Assembly: GCF_002020135.1 (NCBI RefSeq)
Contig: NZ_MPZS01000001.1
Span: forward strand, 1,922,001-1,986,000
DNA length: 64,000 bases
Reading direction: 5' to 3'
DNA from: Thioclava marina
GTDB taxonomy: Bacteria; Pseudomonadota; Alphaproteobacteria; Rhodobacterales; Rhodobacteraceae
Below the pieces are notes generated by a model. It was not told where the DNA came from, did not search any database, and saw nothing but the letters and a program-made list of their open reading frames with translations. Shown here in pieces: positions 16,543 to 25,720 of this stretch (positions are counted from its first letter, which is position 1; each line of letters starts with the position of its first letter). The position numbers and the translations under genes were made by a program.

Positions 16543-17850
16543 ATGGTCGATATCGCCACCCGCGTTTATAACCACAAGTGGAAGATCGACCCGATCGTGC
16601 GGTCGCTCATCGACACGGATTTCTATAAGTTGTTGATGTGCCAGTCGATTTTCCGCAACAAGCCCGACACCAACGTCACGTTCAGCCTGATCAACCGGAC
16701 GAAATCGATCCGGCTTGCGGACCTGATCGACGAAGGCGAGCTGCGTGAACAGCTCGATTATGCGCGCTCGCTGAAATTGGCGCGGGGCGAAAGCACCTGG
16801 CTGCGCGGCAACACGTTCTACGGCAAGCGGCAGATGTTCCGCTCGGATTTCATGGAGTGGTTCGAGGGCTATCAGCTGCCGCCCTATCATCTCGAAAAGC
16901 GCGACGGGCAATATGAGCTGACCTTCGAGGGCAAATGGCACGAGGTCATGCTCTGGGAGATCCCGGCGCTGGCGATCCTGATGGAGCTGCGTGGGCGGGC
17001 CGTGCTGAACCGGATGGGGCGGTTCGAGCTGCAGGTGCTCTATGCCCGCGCGATGACCAAGGTCTGGGAGAAGATCGAGGCGCTGCGCGAGCTGGACAAT
17101 CTTCGGATCGCGGATTTCGGCACGCGGCGGCGGCATTCCTTCCTGTGGCAGGACTGGTGCGTGCAGGCGATGCTGGAGGGGTTGGGCGATGTCTCTGAAG
17201 GCGGAGCATTTACCGGCACGTCGAACTGCCTGATCGCGATGCGGCGCGATATCGAGGCGGTGGGCACCAACGCGCATGAGCTGCCGATGGTCTATGCCGC
17301 GCTGGCCGAGAGTGACGCGGAGCTGGCCCAGGCCCCTTACAAGGTTCTCGCCGATTGGCATGAGGAGCATGAGGGCAACCTGCGCATCATCCTGCCCGAC
17401 ACTTACGGCACGAAGGGGTTTCTGGAGCACGCGCCGGACTGGCTGGCGGGTTGGACGGGGATCCGGATCGACTCGGGCGATCCGGCGGCCGGGGCTGAGA
17501 TCGCGATCGACTGGTGGAAGTCGCGCGGGGAAGACCCGCGCGAAAAGCTGGTGATCTTCTCGGATGGGCTGAGCGTCGACAAGATCCGCGAGCTTCACGC
17601 GCAATTCGTGGGCCGGGTGAAGGTGAGCTTCGGCTGGGGCACGCTTCTGACCAACGATTTCCGGGGGCTGGTGCCGAATGATGCGCTCGCGCCGTTCAGC
17701 CTTGTGTGCAAGGCGGTGGAGGCGAACGGCCATCCGACGGTGAAGCTGTCGGACAACCCGGAGAAGGCGATGGGACCGGCAGACGAAATCGCCCGCTACA
17801 AGCGCGTATTCGACGTGGGCCAGCAGCAGGCGATGAAGGTCATCGTCTGA
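16543..17850 (+). CDS. pncB: nicotinate phosphoribosyltransferase
   Basis: 435 residues. Converts nicotinate, PRPP and ATP to nicotinate mononucleotide, the Preiss-Handler step following PncA. Signatures: [14 protein letters not shown] near the N-terminus, [18 protein letters not shown], the phosphate-binding [30 protein letters not shown] and [11 protein letters not shown]. The ATG is 3 bp after the pncA stop. The stop lies 4 bp from the end of the convergent phosphate transporter gene, leaving no room for a dedicated terminator. Confidence 0.96.
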   Translation: MVDIATRVYNHKWKIDPIVRSLIDTDFYKLLMCQSIFRNKPDTNVTFSLINRTKSIRLADLIDEGELREQLDYARSLKLARGESTWLRGNTFYGKRQMFRSDFMEWFEGYQLPPYHLEKRDGQYELTFEGKWHEVMLWEIPALAILMELRGRAVLNRMGRFELQVLYARAMTKVWEKIEALRELDNLRIADFGTRRRHSFLWQDWCVQAMLEGLGDVSEGGAFTGTSNCLIAMRRDIEAVGTNAHELPMVYAALAESDAELAQAPYKVLADWHEEHEGNLRIILPDTYGTKGFLEHAPDWLAGWTGIRIDSGDPAAGAEIAIDWWKSRGEDPREKLVIFSDGLSVDKIRELHAQFVGRVKVSFGWGTLLTNDFRGLVPNDALAPFSLVCKAVEANGHPTVKLSDNPEKAMGPADEIARYKRVFDVGQQQAMKVIV

Positions 17851-17854
17851 AGCG

Positions 17855-19342
17855 TCAGGTGATCGCGTTGAGGATCAGGTAGAGCACGGCTGAGAGCGCA
17901 GCCGAGGCCGGGACGGTGACGACCCAGGCCGCGGCCACGGTCAGCATATGCGAGCGGCGCACGAGAAGGCGGCGCTTGCGCTCCTCGGGGGGGACGGGCT
18001 TGCCCTTGCTGATGCCCAGCTCGCGGGCGCGTTTCTCGGCATGCCATTCGCGGTAGAAGCCCACGCCGAAGATGCCGCCGACCGCGATATGGGTCGAGGA
18101 GACCGGCAGGCCCAGCCACGACGCCACGATCACCGTGATCGCCGCCGAAAGCGCCACGCAATAGGCGCGCATCGGGTTGAGCTTGGTGATCTCGTTGCCG
18201 ACGAGGCGGATCAGCTTCGGTCCGAAGAGCAGCAGACCGACCGAGATCCCAAGCGCGCCTACGGCCATGACCCAGAACGGGATGCCGACCTGTGCGGCGA
18301 TGTCGCCCTGCTCGACCGTGTGGACGATGGCCGCAAGCGGGCCGACCGCGTTGGCCACGTCATTCGCGCCATGAGCGAAGCTCAGCAGCGCGGCCGAGAC
18401 GACGAGCGGCATCGCGAAGAGCGACTTGAGCGATTTCTTGCGGTTCTCCATCCCTTCCGACTGACGGCGGATCAAGGGGATCGTGATGAGCCAGCCCGCG
18501 CCGCCGACGATCACGCCGATCATGACGGCCTGAAGAAGGGTGATCTTGAACAGATGCTTGAGGCCCTTCAGCGCGAGATAGGCGGCGAAGGCGCCTGCCA
18601 TGATGCCGATCAGGATCGGCACCCATTTGCGGGCGGCGGCGATCTTGTCATCGACATAGATCACCTTGGATTTGATGATCGCGAGGAAGAAGGCGGCGAT
18701 CACGCCCCCCATCACGGGCGAAATCACCCAGCTTGCCGCGATCATCCCCATCGAGGCCCAGTCCACCGCGCCGAAACCGGCCGCCACGATCCCCGCACCC
18801 ACGACGCCGCCGACGATGGAATGGGTGGTCGAGACCGGTGCGCCGAGCCAGGTCGCGAGGTTCAGCCAGAGGGCGGCCGCCAGAAGCGCCGACATCATCG
18901 CCCAGACGAAATGCGTGGAATCGGGCAGCGCGCTGGGCTCGATGATGCCCTTGGCCACGGTCTTCACCACATCTCCGCCCGCAACCAGCGCGCCCAGGCT
19001 CTCGAAGATTGCCGCGATGATCAGCGCCAGCAACAACGTCATCGCCTTGGAGCCCACTGCGGGGCCCATGTTGTTGGCGACATCGTTCGCGCCGATATTG
19101 AGCGCCATATAGGCCCCGATCCCGGCCGCCGCGATCACCACGAGCTGTCCGGGCTGACCGCCCATCAGCACGGCGGCCACCAGACCGGCGAGCACGATGA
19201 AGGCCAGCGCCAGACCCGGTGCGACGAGCCCACGCGCCACGAATTGCGTGCCTTCCTCGACCCGGCCGATCCGCTTGAGATCCTTGTCGAGGGTTTTCCA
19301 CTGATTGACGCGGGGGTCGGGGTTCTGGCTGGCCACTGTCAC
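17855..19342 (-). CDS. PiT family inorganic phosphate transporter
   Basis: 495 residues with about ten to twelve membrane segments in two repeats. The duplicated PiT signature appears as GANDVANNMGPAVGSKA in the first half and GANDVANAVGPLAA in the second, and the accompanying GAPVSTTHSIVGGVVGAG and GLPVSSTHIAVGGIFGVG motifs pair with them. An N-terminal extension of about 45 residues precedes the first membrane segment, as in longer PiT proteins of alphaproteobacteria. Expected to be a low-affinity phosphate/proton or sodium symporter. No PhoU-like partner is adjacent. Confidence 0.93.
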   Translation of the reverse strand: MTVASQNPDPRVNQWKTLDKDLKRIGRVEEGTQFVARGLVAPGLALAFIVLAGLVAAVLMGGQPGQLVVIAAAGIGAYMALNIGANDVANNMGPAVGSKAMTLLLALIIAAIFESLGALVAGGDVVKTVAKGIIEPSALPDSTHFVWAMMSALLAAALWLNLATWLGAPVSTTHSIVGGVVGAGIVAAGFGAVDWASMGMIAASWVISPVMGGVIAAFFLAIIKSKVIYVDDKIAAARKWVPILIGIMAGAFAAYLALKGLKHLFKITLLQAVMIGVIVGGAGWLITIPLIRRQSEGMENRKKSLKSLFAMPLVVSAALLSFAHGANDVANAVGPLAAIVHTVEQGDIAAQVGIPFWVMAVGALGISVGLLLFGPKLIRLVGNEITKLNPMRAYCVALSAAITVIVASWLGLPVSSTHIAVGGIFGVGFYREWHAEKRARELGISKGKPVPPEERKRRLLVRRSHMLTVAAAWVVTVPASAALSAVLYLILNAIT

Positions 19343-19425
19343 GAACCTGTCGTCTGGGTGTCACAAATTCCCGGTGCCCTAGCGGGAATGAGTCTGTGTG
19401 ACAAGCCTGCGCGGGAGTGTCTCTC

Positions 19426-19884
19426 TCAAAGGTTGCGCAGAATCTTCTGCAGGCCCTCTTCGGCGACGAGGCCGGCAGCCTCTTTGGGTGCGAACCACTT
19501 GCGCTTGCGCTGGCCGACCTCGGGATAGGTTTTCTCCAGCTGCTCCACCCGGAGCAAGAAGACGATCACATCCGTGGGCACCGCAAGCCCGCTGTCGAGG
19601 ATCTTGTCGTAGTGAAAATCGCCGATCGGTTCCTTTTCGACCAAGCCGCGCGCGCCGGCCTCTTCCCAGGCTTCCTGCTGGGCGGCTCCCGAAAGCGAGC
19701 GGCCCCGCATCGGCCAGCCCTTCGGCAGCACCCAGCGACCGGTATCGCGCGAAGTGATCAGCAGAACCTGGGTCTTTCCGTCGCGCACACGCAGGCACAG
19801 CGCCGCCACCTGCAACGAGGCGGGGCGATGGCCGAGAATGCCCTTCGCGACGGTTTTGGCCCATTTCATCTGCCGGTCTCCCAT
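19426..19884 (-). CDS. NUDIX hydrolase, DIPP-like
   Basis: 152 residues. Pyrophosphohydrolase fold with VAALCLRVRDGKTQVLLITSR then RWVLPKGWPMRG leading into the Nudix box. The box reads GWPMRGRSLSGAAQQEAWEEAGA: the first Glu of the consensus is Arg and the R-E pair is Q-E, while the catalytic E-E-x-G end is intact. The closest family look is diphosphoinositol-polyphosphate or Ap4A type hydrolases of alphaproteobacteria. Start ATG 19884; a second ATG at 19869 would lose MGDRQ only. The 5' end overlaps the downstream end of the kinase gene by up to 19 bp. Confidence 0.85.
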   Translation of the reverse strand: MGDRQMKWAKTVAKGILGHRPASLQVAALCLRVRDGKTQVLLITSRDTGRWVLPKGWPMRGRSLSGAAQQEAWEEAGARGLVEKEPIGDFHYDKILDSGLAVPTDVIVFLLRVEQLEKTYPEVGQRKRKWFAPKEAAGLVAEEGLQKILRNL

Positions 19885-20843
19885 GGCGGCGTATCGTCGA
19901 TCAGATGACGCGCGAGATCGAGCGCGCGATCTAGGTACAGTCTCTGGCGCGGATCGGAAGGGGTCGCACGGGTCACAATCCAGCCAGCTGACGCAAAGGC
20001 ACGTAGTGCTATGAAAAGCGGCAGCAACGCCTCTTGTTCGGGCGGGAACGGACGCGCGCCGCGATAGCCTGCCACCAGCCCCTCGGCCTGCTCGGCCCAG
20101 AGCGGGTCTCCCCAGCCCTGAACGAGCGCGGTCGCGAGGTCGTAGAGCCGATATCCCGGACCGCAGTCGTCGAAGTCGATCAGCGAGAGGCCCGCCGGAC
20201 CGCTCAGCACGTTCTCGCGCAGGACATCCGCATGGATCGGGCCGAAATCGCTGGCCAGCACGAGCCGCTCCCGCGCCAGATCGCGCGCCTCGATCAGGGT
20301 CGCGGCCTCGTCTGCGCTGAGTTGGGGATGCTCCCAGAACCGCCCCCAGAGCGCGCGCTCGCCCACAAGCCCCTCGATGTCCCAGGCATGGCGCGTGAAG
20401 TCATGCGGCGGGGCGGCGTCGCAGGCGGAATGAAAGCGCGCGATAAGCGCGCCTAGCGCCTCGGCATCGCGGCGCACCTGCGCGCCATCAGGCCCGAGCG
20501 GCAGATCGCCCGCCCCGATCGGCGCACCCTCGAGCCACTCCACGCAAGAGGTCACCCGGTTGCGCACCGATCCCGTCAGCTCCCCGTTCAGCGCGCGCAC
20601 CGGGCGCGGCACCGGCAGGCCCTGATCGGCCAGCGCCTCGCACCAGCGCAGCTCGGCCTCGATGCCTTTGCGCCCCTGATAGCCGGGACGGTGCAGGCGC
20701 AGGGCGACGCGGTGACCGTTCTTCAGATGCGCCTCGAAGACGATATTCTCGCGGTTCTTCACCAGCCGGGGCGGTTCGGAGGCCTGCCCCCAGGAATACA
20801 GCGCAGCCTCCGCCATCGCCTGTGCGATCTTGTCCGAACTCAT
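19866..20843 (-). CDS. APH/choline-kinase-fold phosphotransferase
   Basis: 325 residues of the aminoglycoside phosphotransferase fold. The catalytic loop is FGPIHADVLRENVL (HxDxxxxN type) and the metal motif is SLIDFDDCG. The N-lobe has HRVALRLHRPGY, with the beta-3 basic residue apparently replaced. Substrates of such kinases are small hydroxyl compounds. The neighbour immediately upstream in the operon (4-bp overlap) is a class III PLP enzyme of the type that eliminates phosphate from phosphoethanolamine or phosphohydroxylysine, so a kinase for ethanolamine, hydroxylysine or a related amino alcohol is a reasonable inference. No resistance role is suggested. Confidence 0.8.
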   Translation of the reverse strand: MSSDKIAQAMAEAALYSWGQASEPPRLVKNRENIVFEAHLKNGHRVALRLHRPGYQGRKGIEAELRWCEALADQGLPVPRPVRALNGELTGSVRNRVTSCVEWLEGAPIGAGDLPLGPDGAQVRRDAEALGALIARFHSACDAAPPHDFTRHAWDIEGLVGERALWGRFWEHPQLSADEAATLIEARDLARERLVLASDFGPIHADVLRENVLSGPAGLSLIDFDDCGPGYRLYDLATALVQGWGDPLWAEQAEGLVAGYRGARPFPPEQEALLPLFIALRAFASAGWIVTRATPSDPRQRLYLDRALDLARHLIDDTPPWETGR

Positions 20844-22102
20844 GCGGGCAGCTCCTCGAAACAGTCCGAGAGCTTGCCGATCAGCTCGTCGGCATCCGCG
20901 CGGGAAAAGACCATCGGCGGGCGGATCTTGAGGATGTGCTGCGCGCGGCCCACCCGGCCCATCAAGACGTGACGATCGCGCATCGCCTCGACGATGCGAC
21001 CGGCCTCAGCGCTCGCAGGCTCGCCATCCCGGGCCAGTTCGATCCCGAGAAAGAGGCCAAGCCCGCGCGTGTCGGCGATCAACGGATGAGACAGCTCGCG
21101 CAGCCCGTCGAGCAGATAGGCCCCGACCTCGGCCGCGTTCTCCTGCAAGCCTTCCTCCTCGATTACCCGCAGTACCTCCATCGCCGCGGCGACCGAGACA
21201 GGATTGCCGCCGAAGGTGTTGAAATAGCCAAACGCCTCGCGGAAGGCGGCCATCACCTGAGGCGCCGCCACCAGCCCCGCGACCGGGTGGCCATTGCCCA
21301 TCGGCTTGCCCATCGTGACCACGTCGGGGGTGAAGCCGAGCCACTCGTGGCCCCAGAAATTCGACCCTATTCTGCCGAAACCGGGCTGAACCTCGTCGCA
21401 CAGGATCAGCCCGCCCGCGCGGCGGATCACCTCCACCGTGGGGTCGAGGAAACCGGGGGCGACGCCGGGCATCCCCTCATTGGCGAAGATCGGGCAGAGC
21501 ATGAAGCCCGCGAATCCGTGCCCGCTCGCCTCCAGCTCGTCGATGGCGCGGGCGACGTTCGCGGCGAAGGCCTCGGGCTGCGCGTCAAGCGACCCGCCCA
21601 GGGGCGCAAGACTGTCCGGCGCGGGCACCCGGCGGATGTGATCCGGCCAGCCCCCGATCGGCGGGCGCCGGGTGGACAGATGCGCCACGGCGGTCGTGTT
21701 GCCGTGATAGGTGTTGTCGGTCGCGATGAAGCCGCGCTTGCCGGTAACTGCCTGCGCCATCCGCAAAGCGACGTCATTGGCCTCGGACCCGGTGCAGGTC
21801 ATCAGAAGCTGGCCGGGGAAACTGACCTTGCCCAGCAGTGTCTCGGCATAATCGAGAATGCCCTCATGCAGGTAGCGCGTATGGGTATTGAGCACCCCGG
21901 CCTGCTCGCAGATCGCCTTGACGATACGCGGATGGGAATGGCCGCAATGGGCGACGTTGTTATAGGCGTCGAGGTAACGCTGCCCCCGCGCATCGAACAG
22001 ATACGCGCCCTGCCCGCGCACGATCTCCACCGGGCGGTCGTAGAAAATCGGCACGTTCGGCCCCAACAGCCGCGCGCGCCGCTCCAGCAGATCATTCCCC
22101 AT
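20840..22102 (-). CDS. class III PLP aminotransferase-fold enzyme (phospholyase-like)
   Basis: 420 residues. PLP fold type I: TGSEANDVALRMAQ in the cofactor region, CDEVQPGFGRIG, and the Schiff-base lysine in MGKPMGNGHPVAG. The sequence style (YLDAYNNVAHCGHSHPRIV, NTHTRYLHEGILDYAE, GFAGFMLCPIFANEGMP) is that of the AGXT2-like group, which includes phosphoethanolamine and 5-phosphohydroxylysine phospho-lyases rather than true transaminases. It overlaps the kinase gene by 4 bp, which fits a kinase-lyase pair turning an amino alcohol into aldehyde and ammonia. Which substrate cannot be told; an ordinary omega-transaminase is the alternative. Confidence 0.82.
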   Translation of the reverse strand: MGNDLLERRARLLGPNVPIFYDRPVEIVRGQGAYLFDARGQRYLDAYNNVAHCGHSHPRIVKAICEQAGVLNTHTRYLHEGILDYAETLLGKVSFPGQLLMTCTGSEANDVALRMAQAVTGKRGFIATDNTYHGNTTAVAHLSTRRPPIGGWPDHIRRVPAPDSLAPLGGSLDAQPEAFAANVARAIDELEASGHGFAGFMLCPIFANEGMPGVAPGFLDPTVEVIRRAGGLILCDEVQPGFGRIGSNFWGHEWLGFTPDVVTMGKPMGNGHPVAGLVAAPQVMAAFREAFGYFNTFGGNPVSVAAAMEVLRVIEEEGLQENAAEVGAYLLDGLRELSHPLIADTRGLGLFLGIELARDGEPASAEAGRIVEAMRDRHVLMGRVGRAQHILKIRPPMVFSRADADELIGKLSDCFEELPA

Positions 22103-22514
22103 CCGATACCTTCCCGCGCAGCGCCTTCACCTCGCCCCGGATCGTCTTCGCCTTCAGCCGCCGCTTCTTCGAACCCAGCGTGGGCCGCGTTGCGATCCGC
22201 TTCTTGGGCTTTTCCAGCGCCTTGCGGATCATCTCGGCCAGACGCTCGCGCGCGATTTCACGGTTGCGCGCCTGCGAGCGCGTATCCTGAACCTGCAAGA
22301 CGATCGCCCCCTCCGTCGTCCATTTCCGCCCCGCGATCCGGCGCAGACGCGCCTTCACCGGCGGTGGCAGATTGGGCGAGCGTTCCGCCTCGAAGCGCAG
22401 CTCGACGGCGGTCGAGACCTTGTTCACGTTCTGCCCGCCGGGGCCCTGCGCCCGGGTGAAGCTTTCGGTGATTTCCCAATCCTCGATGGCAATCTGATCG
22501 TTGATCCGCAGCAT
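22092..22514 (-). CDS. arfB: alternative ribosome-rescue factor ArfB
   Basis: 140 residues. Peptidyl-tRNA hydrolase that frees stalled ribosomes lacking a stop codon. The catalytic GGQ is at residues 26-28 in RAQGPGGQNVNKVSTAVELR. The C-terminal tail is rich in basic residues (KPKKRIATRPTLGSKKRRLKAK), the part that enters the empty mRNA channel. Start ATG 22514 gives the usual M-L-R-I-N-D beginning; the reading frame extends three codons to a TTG. Its 3' end overlaps the aminotransferase start by 11 bp, probably one transcript with the kinase and Nudix genes. Confidence 0.93.
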   Translation of the reverse strand: MLRINDQIAIEDWEITESFTRAQGPGGQNVNKVSTAVELRFEAERSPNLPPPVKARLRRIAGRKWTTEGAIVLQVQDTRSQARNREIARERLAEMIRKALEKPKKRIATRPTLGSKKRRLKAKTIRGEVKALRGKVSDGE

Positions 22515-22560
22515 GGGCCACAAGCTAGCTTACGCAGAGAAAAACGAAAGCCCCCTTCCT

Positions 22561-22710
22561 CTTGGTCCAAATATCCCGGGGGTGAGGCGCGACGCGCCGA
22601 GGGGGCAGCGCCCCCTCTTTCTTCGTCATTTGTCGCTCTCCGGCGACGGCGGGGCAGGGCCCCCTCTCTGACGACGAAATGTCGCCCTCCGGTGACGGGG
22701 CAGCGCCCGC
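22561..22710. repeat. repeat-rich intergenic block between arfB and mtaB
   Basis: Begins with CTTGGTCCAAATATC (22561-22575), the exact reverse complement of 13541-13555. Then comes an 8-bp hairpin GAGGGGGC-AGC-GCCCCCTC (22599-22617). Two direct copies of TGTCGCYCTCCGGYGACGG follow (22631-22649 and 22680-22698), each leading into a GGGGCAG-type palindrome. No coding potential is visible. Looks like an accretion of family-specific dispersed palindromes. Confidence 0.65.
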
Positions 22711-23973
22711 TTACCCCGCCAGCAAGCGCGTCCCGTCATGGCCGCTGATGCGCACGCTCATCAACGTGCCTTCGGGCTGATCCGCTCCGAAAGCCACCTC
22801 GGCAAAGCCTTCGGTGCGCGCCACGCGCGGGCCTTCGGTCAGCACGACCTGTTCGGTCCCCACCTGCGCCTGAAGATGGGCGGCCAGCGCCGCCTCGCCC
22901 TTGGCGCGCAGCCGCGCGGCGCGCTCCTTGATGATCGGGCCCTTGACGGCGGGCATCCGGGCGGCGGGCGTGCCCTTGCGCGCGGAGTAAGGGAAGACGT
23001 GCAGGAAGGTCAGGTGACAATCATCCACGAGCCGCAGGGAGTTTTCGAACATCGCTTCGGTCTCGGTCGGGAAACCCGCGATGATATCGGCGCCGAATAC
23101 GATGCCGGGGCGCAGCTTGCGCGCCTCCTCGGTGAAGCGAATCGCGTCGTCGCGCAGGTGGCGGCGCTTCATCCGTTTCAGGATCATGTCGTCGCCGGCT
23201 TGCAAGCTCAGGTGAAGATGCGGCATCAGGCGCGGCTCGGTCGCGATCGCGAGCATCAGGTTCTCGTCGGCCTCGATCGAATCGATCGAGGAGATCCGCA
23301 GGCGCGGCAGGTCCGGCACCAGACGCAGGATCCGCATCACCAGATCGCCCAGCCGCGGTTCGCCGGGCAGATCGGCGCCCCAGGAGGTCAGGTCCACCCC
23401 GGTCAGCACGACCTCGTTGAAACCGCGATCCACGAGACGCTTGATCTGCTCGACCACGACACCCGCGGGGACCGAGCGCGAATTGCCGCGCCCGAAGGGG
23501 ATGATGCAGAAGGTGCAGCGGTGATCGCAGCCGTTTTGCACCTGAACATAGGCTCTATGCCGGCCGAATCCGTCGATCAGGTGACCGGCGGTCTCCTTGA
23601 CCGACATGATGTCGTCGACCATGACGCGCTCGGTCTCGCCGATGAAATCGGGGCCCTGCGGGGCGAGCTGCGCCCAGGTCTCGGCCTGCATCTTCTCGTG
23701 ATTGCCGATGACCTTGGTGACCTCGCCCATGGCTGCGAAGGTCTCGGGCTCGGTCTGCGCGGCGCATCCCGTCACGATCACCGGCGCGCCGGGGTTTTCG
23801 CGCGCCAGACGGCGGATTTCCTGCTTGGCCTTGCGCACGGCCTCGGCGGTCACGGCGCAGGTATTGACCACGACCGCGCCTTCCAGCCCGGCCTGCTCGG
23901 CCAGCTCTTTCATCGCCTCCGTCTCATAGGCGTTGAGACGGCAGCCGAGCGTCGAGAAAACGGGCGGTTTCAT
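22711..23973 (-). CDS. mtaB: tRNA t6A37 methylthiotransferase MtaB
   Basis: 420 residues. Radical-SAM enzyme that converts t6A37 to ms2t6A37 in tRNAs reading ANN codons. The N-terminal MTTase domain carries the three cluster cysteines (Cys11 in [11 protein letters not shown], the one in VVNTCAVT, and [11 protein letters not shown]). The radical SAM triad is CDHRCTFC, followed by [16 protein letters not shown]-like end follows. Start ATG 23973 overlaps the dapF stop as ATGA; the frame continues far upstream antisense to dapF, but that part is a shadow. Confidence 0.94.
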   Translation of the reverse strand: MKPPVFSTLGCRLNAYETEAMKELAEQAGLEGAVVVNTCAVTAEAVRKAKQEIRRLARENPGAPVIVTGCAAQTEPETFAAMGEVTKVIGNHEKMQAETWAQLAPQGPDFIGETERVMVDDIMSVKETAGHLIDGFGRHRAYVQVQNGCDHRCTFCIIPFGRGNSRSVPAGVVVEQIKRLVDRGFNEVVLTGVDLTSWGADLPGEPRLGDLVMRILRLVPDLPRLRISSIDSIEADENLMLAIATEPRLMPHLHLSLQAGDDMILKRMKRRHLRDDAIRFTEEARKLRPGIVFGADIIAGFPTETEAMFENSLRLVDDCHLTFLHVFPYSARKGTPAARMPAVKGPIIKERAARLRAKGEAALAAHLQAQVGTEQVVLTEGPRVARTEGFAEVAFGADQPEGTLMSVRISGHDGTRLLAG

Positions 23974-24806
23974 AGCGAGGCCAGAAATTCGGGGGTGAGC
24001 GTCGCGTCGAAGACATGCGCGGTCGGGCCGGTCATCCAGACGCCATCCTCGCGCCAGTCGATCTCGAGTTGCCCGCCATCGACATCGACGAGCACATGCT
24101 TGCCGGTCAACCCGCGCAGGTTGGCGGCGACGGCGGTCGCACAGGTGCCCGAGCCGCAAGCGAGCGTGATGCCGGTGCCGCGCTCCCAGACGCGCATGCG
24201 CAGATGGTCGGGGCCGATGAGCGAGGCGAATTCGACATTCGTGCGCTCGGGGAAAAGGGGATCGTGCTCGACCGCAGGGCCGCGCGCGGCCGGGTCCAAG
24301 CTGTTCGCATCCTCGACGAAGAAGACGCAATGCGGGTTGCCCATGCCCACCGCGATCGGATCGCCCTCGAGCGGCAGATGCGCGGGATCGTTGCCCGGCA
24401 GGACAGGAATCTGCGCGGCGTCGAGAATCGGTGCGCCCATATTGACCGAGACCATCCCGTCGGCCCGCCGAACCGCGCCAAGCTCTCCGCGTTCGGTCAG
24501 AAGCGTGACGCGATCCTGTCCGAGCTGGCGCATCATGTAATCGCTCACGCAGCGCGTGGCATTGCCGCAAGCGCCCGCCCGCGAGCCATCGGAATTCCAG
24601 AAATCGAGCGTGAAATCAGCCCCTTGCGCCGGACGGATCACCGCGAGCTGGTCAAACCCGACGCCGCGATGGCGATCTCCGAGCGCGCGTGCCAGCGCAG
24701 GCGTGACCGGATCGTCGCCCTCGCGGGCGTCGATCACGACGAAATCATTGCCGAGCCCGTGCATTTTCATGAAGGGCAGGCCGGAGGCTGTGCGCGCTGT
24801 ATTCAT
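23970..24806 (-). CDS. dapF: diaminopimelate epimerase
   Basis: 278 residues. Interconverts LL- and meso-diaminopimelate for lysine and peptidoglycan synthesis. Both catalytic cysteines are seen, in GACGNATRC and [28 protein letters not shown] is the family N-terminus. ATG 24806 starts 12 residues before it; the ATG at MKMHGLG is an alternative with a shorter product. The stop overlaps the mtaB ATG by 4 bp (ATGA), a coupling of dapF and mtaB that recurs in alphaproteobacteria. Confidence 0.95.
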   Translation of the reverse strand: MNTARTASGLPFMKMHGLGNDFVVIDAREGDDPVTPALARALGDRHRGVGFDQLAVIRPAQGADFTLDFWNSDGSRAGACGNATRCVSDYMMRQLGQDRVTLLTERGELGAVRRADGMVSVNMGAPILDAAQIPVLPGNDPAHLPLEGDPIAVGMGNPHCVFFVEDANSLDPAARGPAVEHDPLFPERTNVEFASLIGPDHLRMRVWERGTGITLACGSGTCATAVAANLRGLTGKHVLVDVDGGQLEIDWREDGVWMTGPTAHVFDATLTPEFLASL

Positions 24807-24870
24807 GGCGCGCGATATACGCCTGCGGCCCGGTTTTTTCCAGATGCGTAGTTTTTGTGAATTTTATGCC

Positions 24871-24899
24871 TTGACCCCCCCGGCGGGGGTTTGTAGAGA
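24871..24899 (+). promoter_or_regulatory. tRNA-Lys promoter
   Basis: TTGACC (24871-24876) and TAGAGA (24894-24899) with 17-base spacing. The spacer contains a C-run followed by a G-run. The start of transcription would fall about 7 bases before the tRNA, behind a GC-rich discriminator typical of stringently controlled promoters. Confidence 0.75.
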
Positions 24900-24912
24900 C
24901 GCGCCCTGTGAT

Positions 24913-24988
24913 GGGCCGTTAGCTCAGTTGGTAGAGCAACTGACTTTTAATCAGTGGGTCGCAGGTTCGAATCCTGCACGGCTCACCA
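24913..24988 (+). tRNA. tRNA-Lys (anticodon TTT)
   Basis: Complete cloverleaf with encoded CCA. Acceptor GGGCCGT pairs with ACGGCTC (one G-U pair). D stem GCTC/GAGC, anticodon stem ACTGA/TCAGT with loop CTTTTAA, so the anticodon is TTT (24946-24948). T stem GCAGG/CCTGC with TTCGAAT, discriminator A, CCA at 24986-24988. Confidence 0.98.
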
Positions 24989-24998
24989 TCACCTCGAA

Positions 24999-25023
24999 AA
25001 CCCGGGCTTCGGCTCGGGTTTTT
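24999..25023 (+). terminator. intrinsic terminator after tRNA-Lys
   Basis: AACCCGGGC (24999-25007), TTCG tetraloop, GCTCGGGTT (25012-25020), one G-U pair, with T-run continuing to 25023. Confidence 0.88.
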
Positions 25024-25102
25024 GCGTTTATGGACCGCTGTGGCGGGGTGGGCTTCGGAACCTTGCCGGGTGGGCATGCGTAACTCCTGCAAAGGAGGCA
25101 CC

Positions 25103-25714
25103 ATGTTTCAGTGGATCACCGGCGTTATCGCGGCTTTCGGCTATCTGGGCATTGCGGGGTTGATGCTGGCGGAGAATGTGTTTCCGCCGATCCCTTCCGA
25201 GCTGATCATGCCGCTGGCGGGTTACATGGCGGCGCGCGGAGATTTCTCGCTGCTCTGGCTGATCTTCGCAGGAACGGCAGGCTCGGTCTTGGGCGCGGTT
25301 CTGTGGTACTGGATCGGGCTGAAGATCGGGTTGGAGCGCCTTTGCGCCCTGTCGCGCCGCCACGGGCGCTGGATCGGGATCGCCCCGCGTGACATCACCC
25401 GCACGAAACATTGGTTCGACCGCCACGGTTGGGCGGCGGTGTTTCTCGGCCGGATGATGCCCGGAGCACGCACATTGATTTCGGTGCCGGCGGGTATGGC
25501 ACGGATGCCTTTCGTGCCGTTTCTCGCCTATACGACGGTGGGGTCCGCGCTCTGGACGAGTTTCCTGACCATCGCGGGGTTCGTGCTGCACCGTCAATAT
25601 GGCGAGGTCGCGAATTGGGTGAACCCGGTTTCGACGGGGCTGCTGATCGCGTTGGTGCTGGTCTATCTGTGGCGAGTGATCCGCTGGAAGCCGCTGGAGG
25701 AAGGCCGGGCGTGA
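25103..25714 (+). CDS. DedA family membrane protein
   Basis: 203 residues. The DedA/SNARE-associated fold is shown by LAENVFPPIPSELIMPLAGY, then GSVLGAVLWYWIGLKIG and the conserved FLGRMMPGARTLISVPAGMARM with its basic and glycine residues, followed by two C-terminal membrane helices. DedA proteins act in membrane homeostasis, and several are undecaprenyl-phosphate or phospholipid flippases; which applies here is not known. Start ATG 25103 has AAAGGAGG seven bases before it. Confidence 0.9.
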   Translation: MFQWITGVIAAFGYLGIAGLMLAENVFPPIPSELIMPLAGYMAARGDFSLLWLIFAGTAGSVLGAVLWYWIGLKIGLERLCALSRRHGRWIGIAPRDITRTKHWFDRHGWAAVFLGRMMPGARTLISVPAGMARMPFVPFLAYTTVGSALWTSFLTIAGFVLHRQYGEVANWVNPVSTGLLIALVLVYLWRVIRWKPLEEGRA

Positions 25715-25720
25715 AGGCTC

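Noticed and set aside
19866-20843. Aminoglycoside resistance gene
   Set aside because: The fold is shared, but the operon partner is a PLP enzyme and there is no mobile context; a metabolic kinase is far more likely.
22711-24570. 619-codon version of mtaB
   Set aside because: The first 199 codons are antisense-style shadow of dapF; the true start is ATG 23973 overlapping the dapF stop.
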